The notes under the pieces were generated by a model. It did not search any database. It was not told the origin of the DNA and worked only from the letters and a program-made list of their open reading frames with translations. DNA of 64,000 nt from Galeruca laticollis (lineage: Eukaryota; Arthropoda; Insecta; Coleoptera; Chrysomelidae). The translations under genes were made by a program, and so were the position numbers. The DNA lies in contig OY998176.1 in assembly GCA_963921935.1 (NCBI GenBank), positions 45,471,813-45,535,812 of the forward strand. Direction: 5' to 3'. This document shows positions 1-9,113 of the stretch, piece after piece; within the stretch, counting starts at the first letter, position 1; every line of letters begins with the position of its first letter.

Positions 1-245
1 ATAGTTTTGATAACGTATTCTTTGTAGTCTGTTCCATCTTTTTTCTTCTTATTGTAGGCCCAGTCTTCCAGTATTCTAGCAATCTCAACAACTGGCGTAT
101 TGGCTTCCAAATTATACTTTCTCTCGGAGCAAAATTGCAAGAATTGGTTCCATATCGAGGCTTTCGTTTTTATTGTATCCCTAGGTACAGTATTCGATAC
201 CGCTGCTTTTATATTTTCTTCAGTAGCATTGCCAAAACGATTCAT
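1..245 (-). pseudogene. N-terminal part of a DUF3504/Crypton-like protein, cut by the window edge
   Basis: A frame open on the minus strand runs from an ATG at 243-245 to the left edge without a stop, about 81 codons. It begins MNRFGNATEE and contains the stretch IWNQFLQFCSERKY followed by ARILEDWAYN. That pattern resembles the N-terminal core-binding region of insect proteins related to DUF3504/KIAA1958/ZMYM, which derive from Crypton tyrosine recombinases. The catalytic half would lie outside the window. It lies about 900 bp from another tyrosine-recombinase gene but in a different subfamily style, so they are probably separate insertions. The family assignment is from remembered patterns and is tentative; it could be a multicopy host-like gene or a remnant. 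Confidence 0.4.
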
Positions 246-270
246 CGTTGACGAGAATAATATAAAAAGT

Positions 271-319
271 AATAAAAACCAATATTTTGTAATAAAAACC
301 AATATTTTGTAATAAAAAC
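271..319. repeat. 20-bp tandem repeat, about 2.5 copies
   Basis: The unit AATAAAAACCAATATTTTGT is repeated exactly at 271-290 and 291-310, followed by a partial third copy to 319. It sits just upstream of the start codon of the partial gene at 1-245. No function is apparent. Confidence 0.85.
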
Positions 320-485
320 TTTTGTCTGACGTTTATTTGAGCGTTACTGTAAGACCTCTCGTTGCCATGCAGTTTACTCACTTGCAAACTACCTACTAGC
401 AGTTTATCCGATGTCAAACTGACAAAACGTGTATTAAAGTGCGTTGTTTTTGACAGATGAATTAAATTGTCGTAATATCATAAGA

Positions 486-675
486 GCATCTAATTTTTCC
501 GAAAAAAATCGAAAAAACACGTCGCTAAGTAATATTTTAACAAGAAGCATGAGTGCTGGTGGCAAGAAAAATCCACGTCGAAGACGACGATTTTTGCACC
601 TGCACGAATACTTCTTGTTAACATATTACTCTGCATTGTGTTTATTCGATTTTTTTCACAGGAAAAATTAGATGC
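486..675. repeat. Imperfect 190-bp palindrome
   Basis: GCATCTAATTTTTCC at 486-500 is matched by its reverse complement GGAAAAATTAGATGC at 661-675. The similarity continues inward through AAAAAATCGAA, TAAGTAATATTTTAACAAGAAG and the centre near 580. The arms differ by scattered substitutions and small gaps. The two opposite-strand reading frames across it encode similar peptides only because of this symmetry. It resembles a foldback or inverted-duplication element; 676-970 beyond it is AT-rich with nothing recognised. Confidence 0.8.
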
Positions 676-970
676 CCGAATGGTATTTGACAAGACTATT
701 TCACCAGTAAGAGATTATTCTGCATACAGATAGCTTACAAAACATACTACTTTACATGTATACTTAATAAATATGTAGGTATTAATTTGAAAACTGAAAA
801 TCATCAGGTAATTTATTTAATCACAAAATTACTACAAACTTAATAAGATAATAATAATTACTTGTTATGAAAGGTATTGTAATTTTTATTTTTCACTTGA
901 TCGTTACTGCTTTATAATACCTTGGCAACGGTTGCTATTAACAGACCCATAACGCACGGGACATTATGGA

Positions 971-993
971 GGGCGTTATGAATCATAACGCCC
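971..993. repeat. Perfect 23-bp palindrome GGGCGTTATGA-A-TCATAACGCCC
   Basis: Eleven-base arms surround one central A. It lies 3' of the tyrosine-recombinase gene, about 180 bp beyond its stop codon, with further GTTATTAACAGACCCATAACGC upstream. A related hairpin with the same AACGCCC/GGGCGTT core lies on the other side of that gene at 2412-2459. The pairing of the two sites around a recombinase suggests recombinase sites or element ends, but this is inference. Confidence 0.7.
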
Positions 994-1174
994 GCCAAAT
1001 GTTTTTTTCTGTAGTTCAATAAATTAATTACTCAGAAAAGTCTTATATATAACTGTACATAAAAAAGAGACTAATTATTTTCTTTCAAATAGAAATTACA
1101 ATTTTCAAATGTTCCTGAAAAATTAGTACCAAGTTTGAAGTTCTGTGAGTTGACTGATGATGAACTCCTCAATG

Positions 1175-2156
1175 TCATTCGGTTCCGTTCGGAACGATAA
1201 CATTTTCTTTTTCGGAAACTGAATGGGCTATCATTATAGCAATTTTGTTCATCGAGGAGATACTTTCTTCAATATAGCTCTCTGCTACCGTACTACTCTT
1301 CCATTTTTCATGTAATTTTAGTGTTTCAAAGGAAGCACCACGTTGAACAAGAAGCGTTGACGACGTTCGGCGTAGACAATGTCCGGCGTAAACTTTCGGG
1401 TTTTCCAAATTTTGGTATTTCGCTATGATAGTATTTTTACCTACATGTAACTCAATGCATTTATTATTTCTGTAGGTTAAAGAAAACCTACGTTGTTTAC
1501 ATCCTTTTGGTCGTAGTGCAATGTACTTTTTAACTAAGTTCAAGGCTCCTATTTCGCTTTCATCAACAATGGTGTAACTTTTTGAGGTACAGGTCTTGGT
1601 TTCTGGTACCTTGATCAGTAAAATGGCTCCTCTGTCTGCAATGTCATCAACTGTTATCTTGACCATTTCATCACGTCTTAAGCCTCCAAATACGCCCATT
1701 GCCAGAACAACTTTATGCAACAGAAAAGTATCATCTGGAGCTTTTCTTATGAAAACTAATACTTGTCCACCTTCCAACACCTTTGATTTTTTAGGAATGT
1801 ATCCTTTTGAATTAACTTTTAGAAATGCCATCAGTTGACTGAATGTTGATATATTAATGTTTTCTTTAACAATCAATGTTGCTGTCAGTATTTGGTCCAT
1901 AGGCTATTTGCACTATATTCTTCAGACTGAAATAATGTAAAATAAATAAAAAATATTAATATTTTTCATGAGATACACTCACCAGTTCCTGGAAGTATGC
2001 CATTAAGACAGTTTCATTTACGGTATTCCCTCTGTTTTCATCTTTCCATTTCAGAAAATGGTCATACTCCTTCTCGTATAAGTGTTTGGATTTCACAGAT
2101 AGTAAATTTCCTAACGCTTTTTCAGCTTTGAGCGTCACATTTTGTGGGATATCCAT
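1175..2156 (-). pseudogene. Crypton-like tyrosine recombinase, two exons with one frameshift
   Basis: Exon 1 (2156-1983) starts MDIPQNVTLKAEKALGN and encodes the helical core-binding domain, ending at a GTGAGT donor. A 56-bp intron (1982-1927) ends in TTTCAG. Exon 2 begins SEEYSANSLWTKY and continues, after a one-base frameshift near 1885-1890, into a 241-codon frame (1900-1175). The catalytic domain shows the tyrosine-recombinase tetrad: arginine in GLRRDEM, HxxR in GHCLRRTSS, and the nucleophilic tyrosine in AESYIEES about 33 residues further on. This is the multicopy insect family related to Crypton elements, which cut and rejoin DNA through a 3'-phosphotyrosine. No terminal inverted repeats are expected for Cryptons. 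The frameshift means the copy is probably dead, unless the reading has a sequencing error. I am sure of the recombinase fold, less of the Crypton label. Confidence 0.75.
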
Positions 2157-2411
2157 AATTATTATGAAAACAACCGTTTTTAGTTTCCTCCACTAACAAA
2201 CTTGTCAATTCTTACAAAAATGCAGCGTCGTTTTATTAAATGAACAACCCCTTCAATGTTTCCATGGCAATTGCATAGAAGCTCACTTGTGCTCAGTTGC
2301 CGACCAGAACGCAGTAACCACTGAGAAGAAATTTATGAAGTAAACAACGTCGTTTAAGATATTTTTTTCGTGAAAAATTTAATCTTGTATGCATCACGAG
2401 CGTCGCTAGAT

Positions 2412-2459
2412 CCTAACGCCCATCGGGCAACATTCATCCCTCGGGCTCGGGCGTTAGGG
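2412..2459. repeat. Hairpin CCTAACGCCC / GGGCGTTAGGG
   Basis: Arms at 2412-2421 and 2449-2459 flank a GC-rich loop that itself contains ATCGGGC and CTCGGGC. The GGGCGTTA core recurs in the palindrome at 971-993 on the other side of the tyrosine recombinase. The rest of 2160-3112 is AT-rich with no gene I can recognise. Confidence 0.65.
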
Positions 2460-3112
2460 TCTATATAACGCGCTTGGTACATAAACAGCTATTGATGACA
2501 ACAGCTGACAAGTTTTGCCGCGGGTAAACTCGAAAAAACTGCTGACAGGTGCTGTCATACAGTTTTTCCATCGAGAAACCATTTGTAATTCAAAATTGCG
2601 CGTTTGTGATTGGTGGAAATTAAGACGAGGGAAATAGTCGTTTATAAATAATTAAGTAACTTTTTTTACACAATATTCTTATTAAATTCAAAAAATGTTC
2701 TTTTTAGTGTTGTTAAACGTACAGGTTTTTAAGTTCATACTAAAGATTTTAATTTATTTTATGCTGCTGCAAGTTGTTCTAAGATGATTCAGATAAATTG
2801 ATTAATGATTTCAACATACTTGTTGGAATGTAATCTGAACAAACATATATTTGGATATAGGTTGTCCAATTCTTTTATTTTGCTAAGCTTTTCTTGCATC
2901 TACGATTTCGAATTCTCCATTTTTATTTTCTATTCTAAATTTTCCACTTTCAGGAAATCGATGGAAACGTCTTTATTTTTATCGATTTGCACTATGGTAC
3001 TGAGCAATATCCACGACTTTTGTCACACATTTTTATTAACAAATATAAAAATCGTTTCTTAAATTGAACCTATCACTCAACACATCCGAAAAACGAAAGA
3101 CAGTGTCCAAAA

Positions 3113-3116
3113 CACA
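3113..3116. repeat. CACA target-site duplication, left copy
   Basis: CACA precedes the 5' LTR start AGGTACATAACT. The same four bases follow the 3' LTR at 21040-21043. A four-base YRYR target is usual for gypsy/errantivirus integrases, so the pair marks a single ancestral insertion about 18 kb wide. Confidence 0.75.
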
Positions 3117-3142
3117 AGGTACATAACTATAATAGATGACCT

Positions 3143-3147
<5 letters not shown>
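3117..3147 (+). repeat. 5' LTR of the errantivirus-like element, first piece
   Basis: Matches the first 30 bases of the 3' LTR at 20831. The remainder of this LTR resumes at about 6550 after the Penelope pair and mariner. The break lies in the LTR's own short TA run, which is expanded here. Confidence 0.75.

Positions 3148-3224
<77 letters not shown>
3148..3224. repeat. (TA)n microsatellite
   Basis: About 38 uninterrupted TA units. Reading frames of alternating Ile-Tyr across it are artefacts. It forms the left border of the Penelope pair. Confidence 0.95.
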
Positions 3225-3227
<3 letters not shown>

Positions 3228-3323
3228 TATTTGTTTTTCTTTAACCTTATATATAATTTTATTTCCATTTTTCTTGGGCATCAGGTTATAAACGTAAATT
3301 CTGTATCAATTTATGTTTTTATT

Positions 3324-3357
3324 GACGTTTCGCTCTCTAATTCGGAGCATTTTCAAA
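3324..3357 (-). ncRNA. Degenerate hammerhead-like motif in the left Penelope tail
   Basis: Read on the minus strand the tail gives TTGAAAA, then a GCTC...GAGC stem-loop, then GAAACGTC. This has the order of a minimal type I hammerhead (CUGANGA, stem II, GAAA, short palindromic stem III ACGU, cleavage triplet GUC). The first core box is altered, including the essential G8, so cleavage activity is unlikely. Hammerhead motifs are known in Penelope-like terminal repeats. Confidence 0.45.
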
Positions 3358-3541
3358 AAAAATTTTACATCGATGTCAAACAATAAAATGAAAACGATTG
3401 AAAGATTAAAATTGAATGTACACACAGAGACGACAAAAACTGGTAAATAAAATAATTTCAAAAACAATAAAATCGAAAATACCTGCCTTATAAACAACTC
3501 TTTACAATATACCAGGGACATTCAACATGTTGATGTTATTA

Positions 3542-4207
3542 TTATAATAAATTATAATATATCTGGCTTAGATTTTTGATATCTTGTTTATCGTTTACTG
3601 CATTGTTCTCTTTTTTTATATGTATCATTTCTTTTATTGTTAGTTTTTTGTAATTGGAATCTTGGTTTATTATTTTAGTATTATTAAAGTCAAATTTATG
3701 TTTTTCATTTTTCTCATGTTTATGAAGCGCAGTGGAGGCGTTTTTTGTATATTTATGGCCATTAAGTCTATTTTCAAGATGTTGGGTTGTCATACCTATA
3801 TACTTTTTGGGACAATTTAATCATGGTGTAGAATATATGACATTAGATTTTTTTGAAGCATTTATTTGGCTTTTTAATTTGGAGAACAATGGTGATAGAG
3901 TATTTGGTGCCCTATGACAAACTTTTATGTTATGTTTAGCTAATATATAATTTAGTTTTTCTGATAGTTGATTTGTGTATGGCATTGCGATGTATGTAAG
4001 AGGGGATCGTGTATTGGTTTGTGTTGATTGGATTTGACTATTGTAATGTTTATGTGTGCGTTGTTTAATAATCTTGTCAATATGTTTAGATGGATAGTGA
4101 TTGTTTTGTAATATTCTTTTTGTTTGATATACAATTTCTGGACGATATTCAGGTGATGTAAGTGTGATGGCTCTATCTATTAATCCTATGATTACGCTGT
4201 TTTTTGG
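3542..4207 (-). pseudogene. Penelope-like C-terminal GIY-YIG endonuclease, left copy
   Basis: The minus-strand frame begins around NSVIIGLIDRAITL, passes through a basic linker and reaches the GIY-YIG signature (VIYS then KKYIGMTTQHLENRL). The Cys codon before LNCPKKYIG is TGA here (near 3817-3822), a nonsense mutation, while the right copy has TGT. The frame then runs to its natural end YYNLL. In the family this endonuclease nicks target DNA for retrotransposition. No RT remains upstream, so the copy is a dead 5' truncation. Confidence 0.75.
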
Positions 4208-4299
4208 GAATTAGGATGGTGGGAGTGGTAATTCAAGTAGCGACCTGATGATGTTTCTTTAATAAAATGTTTTGTTGTAATTTTATTTTCTCTAGTTTT

Positions 4300-4890
4300 T
4301 TATATCAAACAAAAAGAATATTACAAAACAATCACTATCCATCTAAACATATTGACAAGATTATTAAACAACGCACACATAAACATAACAATAGTCAAAT
4401 CCAATCAACACAAACCAATACACGATCCCCTCTTACATACATCGCAATGCCATACACAAATCAACTATCAGAAAAACTAAATTATATATTATCTAAACAT
4501 AACATAAAAGTTTGTCATAGGGCACAAAATACTCTATCGCCATTGTTCTCCAAATTAAAAAGTCAAATAAATGCTTCAAAAAAATCTAACGTTATATATT
4601 CTATACCATGTTTAAATTGTCCCAAAAAGTATATAGGTATGACAACCCAACATCTTGAAAATAGACTTAATGGCCATAAATATACAAAAAACGCCTCCAC
4701 TGCGCTTCATAAACATGAGAAAAATGAAAAACATAAATTTGACTTTAATAATACTAAAATAATAAACCAAGATTCCAATTACAAAAAACTAACAATAAAA
4801 GAAATGATACATATAAAAAAGAGAACAATGCAGTAAACGATAAACAAGATATCAAAAATCTAAGCCAGATATATTATAATTTATTATAAT
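4300..4890 (+). pseudogene. Penelope-like C-terminal GIY-YIG endonuclease, right copy
   Basis: Mirror copy of the left gene. It reads through YQTKRILQNNHYPSK, a Lys/His-rich linker, then SNVIYSIPCLNCPKKYIGMT with the CxxC-type insert typical of Penelope endonucleases. The frame that continues upstream to 4267 is only by chance. One A is missing from the run near 4815 (six against seven in the left copy), which shifts the frame and ends it early at IKKRTMQ; the original tail is still readable in another frame to about 4890. The copy is defective because the RT domain is missing and the frame is broken. Confidence 0.75.
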
Positions 4891-5076
4891 AATAACATCA
4901 ACATGTTGAATGTCCCTGGTATATTGTAAAGAGTTGTTTCTAAGGCAGGTATTTTCGATTTTATTGTTTTTGAAATTATTTTATTAGTTACCAGTTTTTG
5001 TCGGCTCTGTGTGTACATTCAATTTTAATCTTTCAATCGTTTTCAATTTATTGTTTGACATCGATGTAAAATTTTT

Positions 5077-5109
5077 TTGAAAATGCTCCGAATTAGAGAG
5101 CGAAACGTC
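5077..5109 (+). ncRNA. Degenerate hammerhead-like motif in the right Penelope tail
   Basis: Same motif as at 3324-3357, on the plus strand: TTGAAAA, the ATGCTCCGAATTAGAGAGC stem-loop, then GAAACGTC. It has the same change in the first core box, so both copies share the loss. Confidence 0.45.
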
Positions 5110-5199
5110 AATAAAAACATAAATTGATACAGAATTTACGTTTATAACCTGATGCCCAAGAAAAATGGAAATAAAATTATATATATATATATATATATA

Positions 5200-5226
5200 C
5201 GAGGGCAATTCAGAAACTAACCTCCG
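5200..5226 (+). repeat. Mariner left terminal inverted repeat
   Basis: 27 bases identical in reverse complement to 6507-6533, starting directly after the TA target. Similarity continues weakly for a few more bases. Confidence 0.95.
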
Positions 5227-5345
5227 ATTGGTAACAGTGCGGGTAGTGGGGGGAGTAGCGCGCCATCTGTGCATTCACACGCTCAGCAGGTCAGTCGGCA
5301 TCAAGCCGTAGTCGAGTGAACATCGTACCTGCGCTAGTTTAGTTT

Positions 5346-6434
5346 TTGTGGCAGTTTGAAATGTGTGCTGCAATAGAAAATCCCGCCAAATGTGAAGTGC
5401 GTGCTGTTATAAGGTTTTTTACAGCCAAAGGATATTCTGCAGCAGCTATTCATCGTGAGCTTTGTGCCGTGTACGGACCAAAAGTTATGAGTGAAGGAGT
5501 TGTCCGTGAATGGGTACGTTTATTTAAAAGTAGACGAGAAAACGTTCATGATGAAGAGAGGAGTGGTAGACCATCCTTGGTGACTGACGAACTCGTTCAG
5601 ACAGTTGATGCAAAAGTTCGTGAAAATCGACGTTTCACAATGGCGGAGTTGTCTACTGATTTTCCACAGATTTCTAAGACTCTTTTGTACGAGATAGTGA
5701 CAGCAAGATTGGGTTACCGTAAGTTCTGTGCACGATGGGTGCCCAAAATTCTTACCGACCACCACAAAAGTCAAAGAATGGCCTCTGCATTAGACTTTCT
5801 GTCACGTTATGAGGACGAAGGAGAACCATTGTTAAACAGAATCGTGACCGGTGACGAAACCTGGATTAAGTACGTGAACCCTGAGACAAAAGAACAATCA
5901 AAGATGTGGGCACATTCAGATTCGCCTACCAAACCAAAAAAAGCCCGGCAAGATTTTTCTGCCAGAAAACTGATGGCAACGGTGTTTTGGGATGCCAAAG
6001 GGGTGTTGTTGGTTGAATTCATGGAACGTGGGACGACCATTAATCAAGACGTGTACTGTGAAACACTAAAAACATTACGACGGGCTATACAGAACAAACG
6101 CCGTGGTATGCTGACTTCCGGTATCGTTTTTTTGCACGATAACGCCCGTCCTCACTCTGCTCGCAGAACAACAGCCCTTCTTGAGTCCTTCAAGTGGGAC
6201 GTTTTCAACCATCCACCTTACAGCCCAGATCTGGCGCCAAGCGATTATCACCTCTTCATGCATATGAAGAAATGGCTCGGGTCCCAGCGGTTTGATGACG
6301 ACGAAGAGCTCAAAGATGCGGTCACAGGCTGGCTCAAGGCACAAGCGGGTGATTTTTATGCAGAAGGAATTTCAAAGCTTGTGAAGAGATACGATAAGTG
6401 CCTCAATCGTCATGGAGACTATGTCGAAAAATAG
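5346..6434 (+). CDS. Mariner transposase, full length
   Basis: Encodes a cut-and-paste DNA transposase of up to 362 residues; the Met at codon 6 (MCAAIENPAK) is an equally good start and matches family length better. The N-terminal half is the paired helix-turn-helix DNA-binding region (FFTAKGYSAAAIHREL, then RRFTMAELSTDF). The linker motif WVPKIL and the YSPDLAPSD motif are both present. The catalytic acidic residues are the Asp in VTGDETW (about 169), the Asp in FLHDNARPH (about 262) and the Asp in LAPSDYHLF, with 34 residues between the last two, which is the DD34D signature of mariner. No stops, frameshifts or missing motifs are visible, so the protein could be functional. The gene is bounded by perfect terminal repeats. 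I do not assign a subfamily. Confidence 0.96.
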   Translation: MWQFEMCAAIENPAKCEVRAVIRFFTAKGYSAAAIHRELCAVYGPKVMSEGVVREWVRLFKSRRENVHDEERSGRPSLVTDELVQTVDAKVRENRRFTMAELSTDFPQISKTLLYEIVTARLGYRKFCARWVPKILTDHHKSQRMASALDFLSRYEDEGEPLLNRIVTGDETWIKYVNPETKEQSKMWAHSDSPTKPKKARQDFSARKLMATVFWDAKGVLLVEFMERGTTINQDVYCETLKTLRRAIQNKRRGMLTSGIVFLHDNARPHSARRTTALLESFKWDVFNHPPYSPDLAPSDYHLFMHMKKWLGSQRFDDDEELKDAVTGWLKAQAGDFYAEGISKLVKRYDKCLNRHGDYVEK

Positions 6435-6506
6435 TGCAAAGATGTAGTTGTAAGATGTATATATTAAAATATTTTTACTTAACTTGGTGTATTTTTTTCA
6501 ATCAAC

Positions 6507-6533
6507 CGGAGGTTAGTTTCTGAATTGCCCTCG
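6507..6533 (-). repeat. Mariner right terminal inverted repeat
   Basis: Exact reverse complement of 5200-5226, followed by TA and a short (TA)n run to 6549. Confidence 0.95.
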
Positions 6534-6549
6534 TATATATATATATATA

Positions 6550-6715
6550 TTATTCAATTTATAAAATGATGAGTCAGTATTTCGTAAACTTTTCTTATTA
6601 CTGATTGTAATTTGAAAATTCATTCCATGTTCAGTTTCTGAGTTAACAAGTCATAAATTGTATGTTAGTTAATAAAGTTTTTAAAATATAACTTTCAGTA
6701 TAAAGTTATTTAACT
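6550..6715 (+). repeat. 5' LTR of the errantivirus-like element, second piece
   Basis: TTTATAAAATGATGAGTCAG through TTATTTAACT matches 20880-21039 with scattered differences. It ends directly at the primer-binding site. Confidence 0.8.
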
Positions 6716-6732
6716 GGCTCAGGCTGTAAGAT
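6715..6732 (+). promoter_or_regulatory. Primer-binding site of the errantivirus-like element
   Basis: TGGCTCAGGCTGTAAG lies directly after the LTR end. It resembles the TGGCGCAG type site used by gypsy/errantiviruses with tRNA-Ser, with one change. 6733-6968 is leader sequence with nothing else recognised. Confidence 0.55.
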
Positions 6733-6968
6733 TTGACGCAGAATTTCGAAAATCCACGGCATAGTGTCCGATTTTCGAGAAGTTTCGTGAGTATCAACTC
6801 TTCAGTGTCAAGAACCTACATCATCATCTCGACTGGAATCAGGAATTGTTTGAGTACCAAGTATTCCTTTCACAATTCCTTTATTTACTTGTAGTTCCTT
6901 TATTTTAGTAGTAATTATATAAATAAACATTTTAAGTGAATTGAAAATAAGCGTAGTATTTTAGTTTT

Positions 6969-8039
6969 ATGAATACTGTCGTAGATATAGAAAATTTAAT
7001 TACAGATTTTAATAGGCTAGTTAGTCTCAGAGAAATGGTAAACAACAATACAGAAATAAATATTTCAATGCTAAAAATGCAAATTGATACGATTCCATAT
7101 TATGATGGGAACGAAAGTACTTTAACGAAATTTATTAATAGTTGCGACTTTGTAGTAAATAATTACGCAGTCACACAACATGTAGTTCGAAATTATATAT
7201 TAAGAGCAATACAGGCTAAACTAGTTGATGCAAATTTATTGGTCGGTTCGAGATCTGAATTAGATACATGGGTTGCTATAAAAACAGCTTTACAGCAATG
7301 TTTTGGAGATAGAAGGTCGTTAGAATGCTTAGAACAAGATTTATTAATGATCCACATATCTAGAAATGAACAACCAATAGATTTTGCTCGTAGATTATAA
7401 GTGTTGAGAAGCAGCAGAGTTAATAATTTCCCAGATGCAGAAATGTCTGCACAAACAAAAGAAATATGCAGGAGACAATATGATGAAATGACTTTGAGAA
7501 ATTTAACAGGTAGTTTACAAACTATTGTAAGATTAAAAAGTCCGCACAATATTTAGGAAGCAATTACATATTTAATTGAAGAATAAAATCTTTCTTAATC
7601 TTTAAATAATTTTAGACAATTCGAATCAAGACCAAATAACTATAATAGAAATAGAACAAACAATCATTATAACCAAAATGTATACAACAATATTCCACGG
7701 AATAGTTCCCCTACAATTTCTAGAAATCAGTTTCTATATCAAGCTAGTGGATCACAACCACAGAGAAATTTTATGATAAACAATCAAATACCGACAATAT
7801 TTCAAAACAATCCTAATCCAAATATCCAACCCAGACAAAATCAAAATTTTCAAACCATCCCAAATCCAACCCAGACAAAATCAATACTTTCAAACCAATC
7901 CAAACACTAATACTTTTTCTAGCCAGCCGATTCAAATGCAACCTCGTCATCTTAATAGATGACAAACCGTCAAGTTTTTGTGTCAGCCTAGAACGCATTT
8001 GTACCAACTGGGCAAAATCCCACCACAAAACCAGTACCA
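6969..8039 (+). pseudogene. Errantivirus-like gag, broken
   Basis: The first open stretch (6969-7400, 143 residues) starts MNTVVDIENLI and has the gypsy-type core PYYDGNESTLTKFINSC. A TAA at 7398-7400 interrupts it, although similar protein continues directly after (SSRVNNFPDAEMS). Further stops follow near 7555-7590. The C-terminal part is rich in Asn, Gln, Pro and Arg (for example NPNIQPRQNQNFQ) in place of zinc knuckles, as in many errantivirus gags. A 30-bp stretch of this segment (AATCCAACCCAGACAAAATC) is duplicated at about 7818 and 7862. Gag would form the particle; this copy cannot. Confidence 0.7.
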
Positions 8040-8699
8040 ATGTCCCTAAATACCAGAAATACTTTCAGACCTAGACAAAACAACCAACAAAATTATATTG
8101 CTGAAGAACTTTATCAAACAGATAATCATAATTTTGAAAACTCAGATGAAATTTCGATAAATCAAACCCAATATGAAACCGATAATTATTTAATAGACCC
8201 TCCGGCGGATACGCCTATGGGATATAATCAAAATCCATCTTTGTCATTCAATAATGCTGAAAATAAAAATGAAATATTTTCAAATTCTTGTACAATGGAT
8301 TTACTATATATTGTCATGCAAAATCCACCTCTCAAATTATTGATAGATTCAGGTAGCAAATCTAGTATGCTAAGCCCGGCTATTGTAGAAAAATATTTCC
8401 CTGAATGTATGTACGAAGATCCAACCTTAATTATTACAGCAGTAGGAAAGAAACGAGCTGTATATAAAGCCAAGATTACTGCTTTTACTGAATTTTGTTA
8501 TTTGAAATGTATCGTATATCAGTTTCATAATCATTTTAATGGTCTATTAGGTTTAAATGAATTACGCAATTTAAAATTTTCTGTTGATTTTAGCACAAAT
8601 TTACTGAGAAATAATTTTATAAAAATCCCGCTACTATATGAGTTCGATAGAAGCGAATTCCATATTTCCGTTGACGCTAACGAAATATTAGCTTTGTAA
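8040..8699 (+). pseudogene. Gag end and retroviral-type protease
   Basis: A 219-codon open stretch. The first 90 residues are Asn/Gln-rich. The aspartic protease follows with the active-site motif LLIDSGSKSSMLSP (about residue 100) and a C-terminal GLLGLNELRN that fits the protease psi-loop. It would cleave the polyprotein as a dimer. A TAA at 8697-8699 stops it in front of RT, and similar coding continues beyond. It belongs to the provirus at 3117-21039. Confidence 0.75.
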
Positions 8700-9113
8700 G
8701 TTCCTGTAAATATTATGAACGGTGAAGTAATTGTACCTGAAATGAAAATTTACGATCTTTATTTTCCTGACACATTAACCATCTCACGTGACGGCTTTGC
8801 AAAAACGGAAATAATAAATAACACTGATAACAGAATTAACATTATTTTAAAACAACTATAACAGATCATTTGAATTCAGAAGAAACACTTGCAGTTTATA
8901 AACTATGCAATGAATTTCCTGACATAGAGAAAATGAGAAATTAAGTTTCACAAATCCAGTAAAACACAAAATTAATACCACAGATGAATATCCCGTATAC
9001 ACTAAATCATACAGATACCCATATGTATGTAAAGAGGAAGTTCAACGACAAATATCAAAGATGTTAGATGATGGCATCATTAGACAAAGTCCATAGAATA
9101 GTACAATCTGGGT
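8700..9113 (+). pseudogene. Start of reverse transcriptase, errantivirus-like, cut by copia
   Basis: After the protease stop the frame reads MKIYDLYFPDTLTISRDGF, then, with several stops and frame changes, EEVQRQISKMLDDGIIRQS, the conserved entry to the gypsy RT domain. The copia element enters at 9113/9114 in the codon run for IWV. The RT resumes at 13919, and the target duplication TGGGT accounts for the overlap. Confidence 0.75.

Larger units (their letters stand above)
3240..5180. mobile_element. Head-to-head pair of Penelope-like elements
   Basis: Bases 3240-4128 are an almost exact reverse complement of 4304-5177, with only a few substitutions and small indels. A 175-bp spacer separates them. 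Both arms carry the same C-terminal GIY-YIG coding block and the same tail containing GAAACGTC. The left copy reads on the minus strand and includes some extra upstream coding in the spacer, so the two are 5'-truncated copies joined at their 5' ends. Partial inverted and tandem arrangements are typical of Penelope-like elements. The RT domain is absent from both. The pair sits inside the TA tract of the errantivirus 5' LTR. Confidence 0.8.
5200..6533 (+). mobile_element. Apparently intact mariner transposon
   Basis: Terminal inverted repeats CGAGGGCAATTCAGAAACTA... are identical for 27 bp at 5200-5226 and 6507-6533. TA dinucleotides flank both sides (5198-5199, 6534-6535), the usual mariner target. 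The 1334-bp length is normal for the family. It carries one uninterrupted transposase gene and sits inside a TA microsatellite. Its base composition is visibly more GC-rich than the DNA around it, which fits a recent arrival. Nothing else has inserted into it. Confidence 0.95.

Noticed and set aside
3036..3281. Reading frame of alternating Ile-Tyr across 3148-3224 and similar ones at 19525, 39106, 39193, 51856, 51899 and 55815
   Set aside because: These arise from translation of (TA)n microsatellites and carry no other protein signal.
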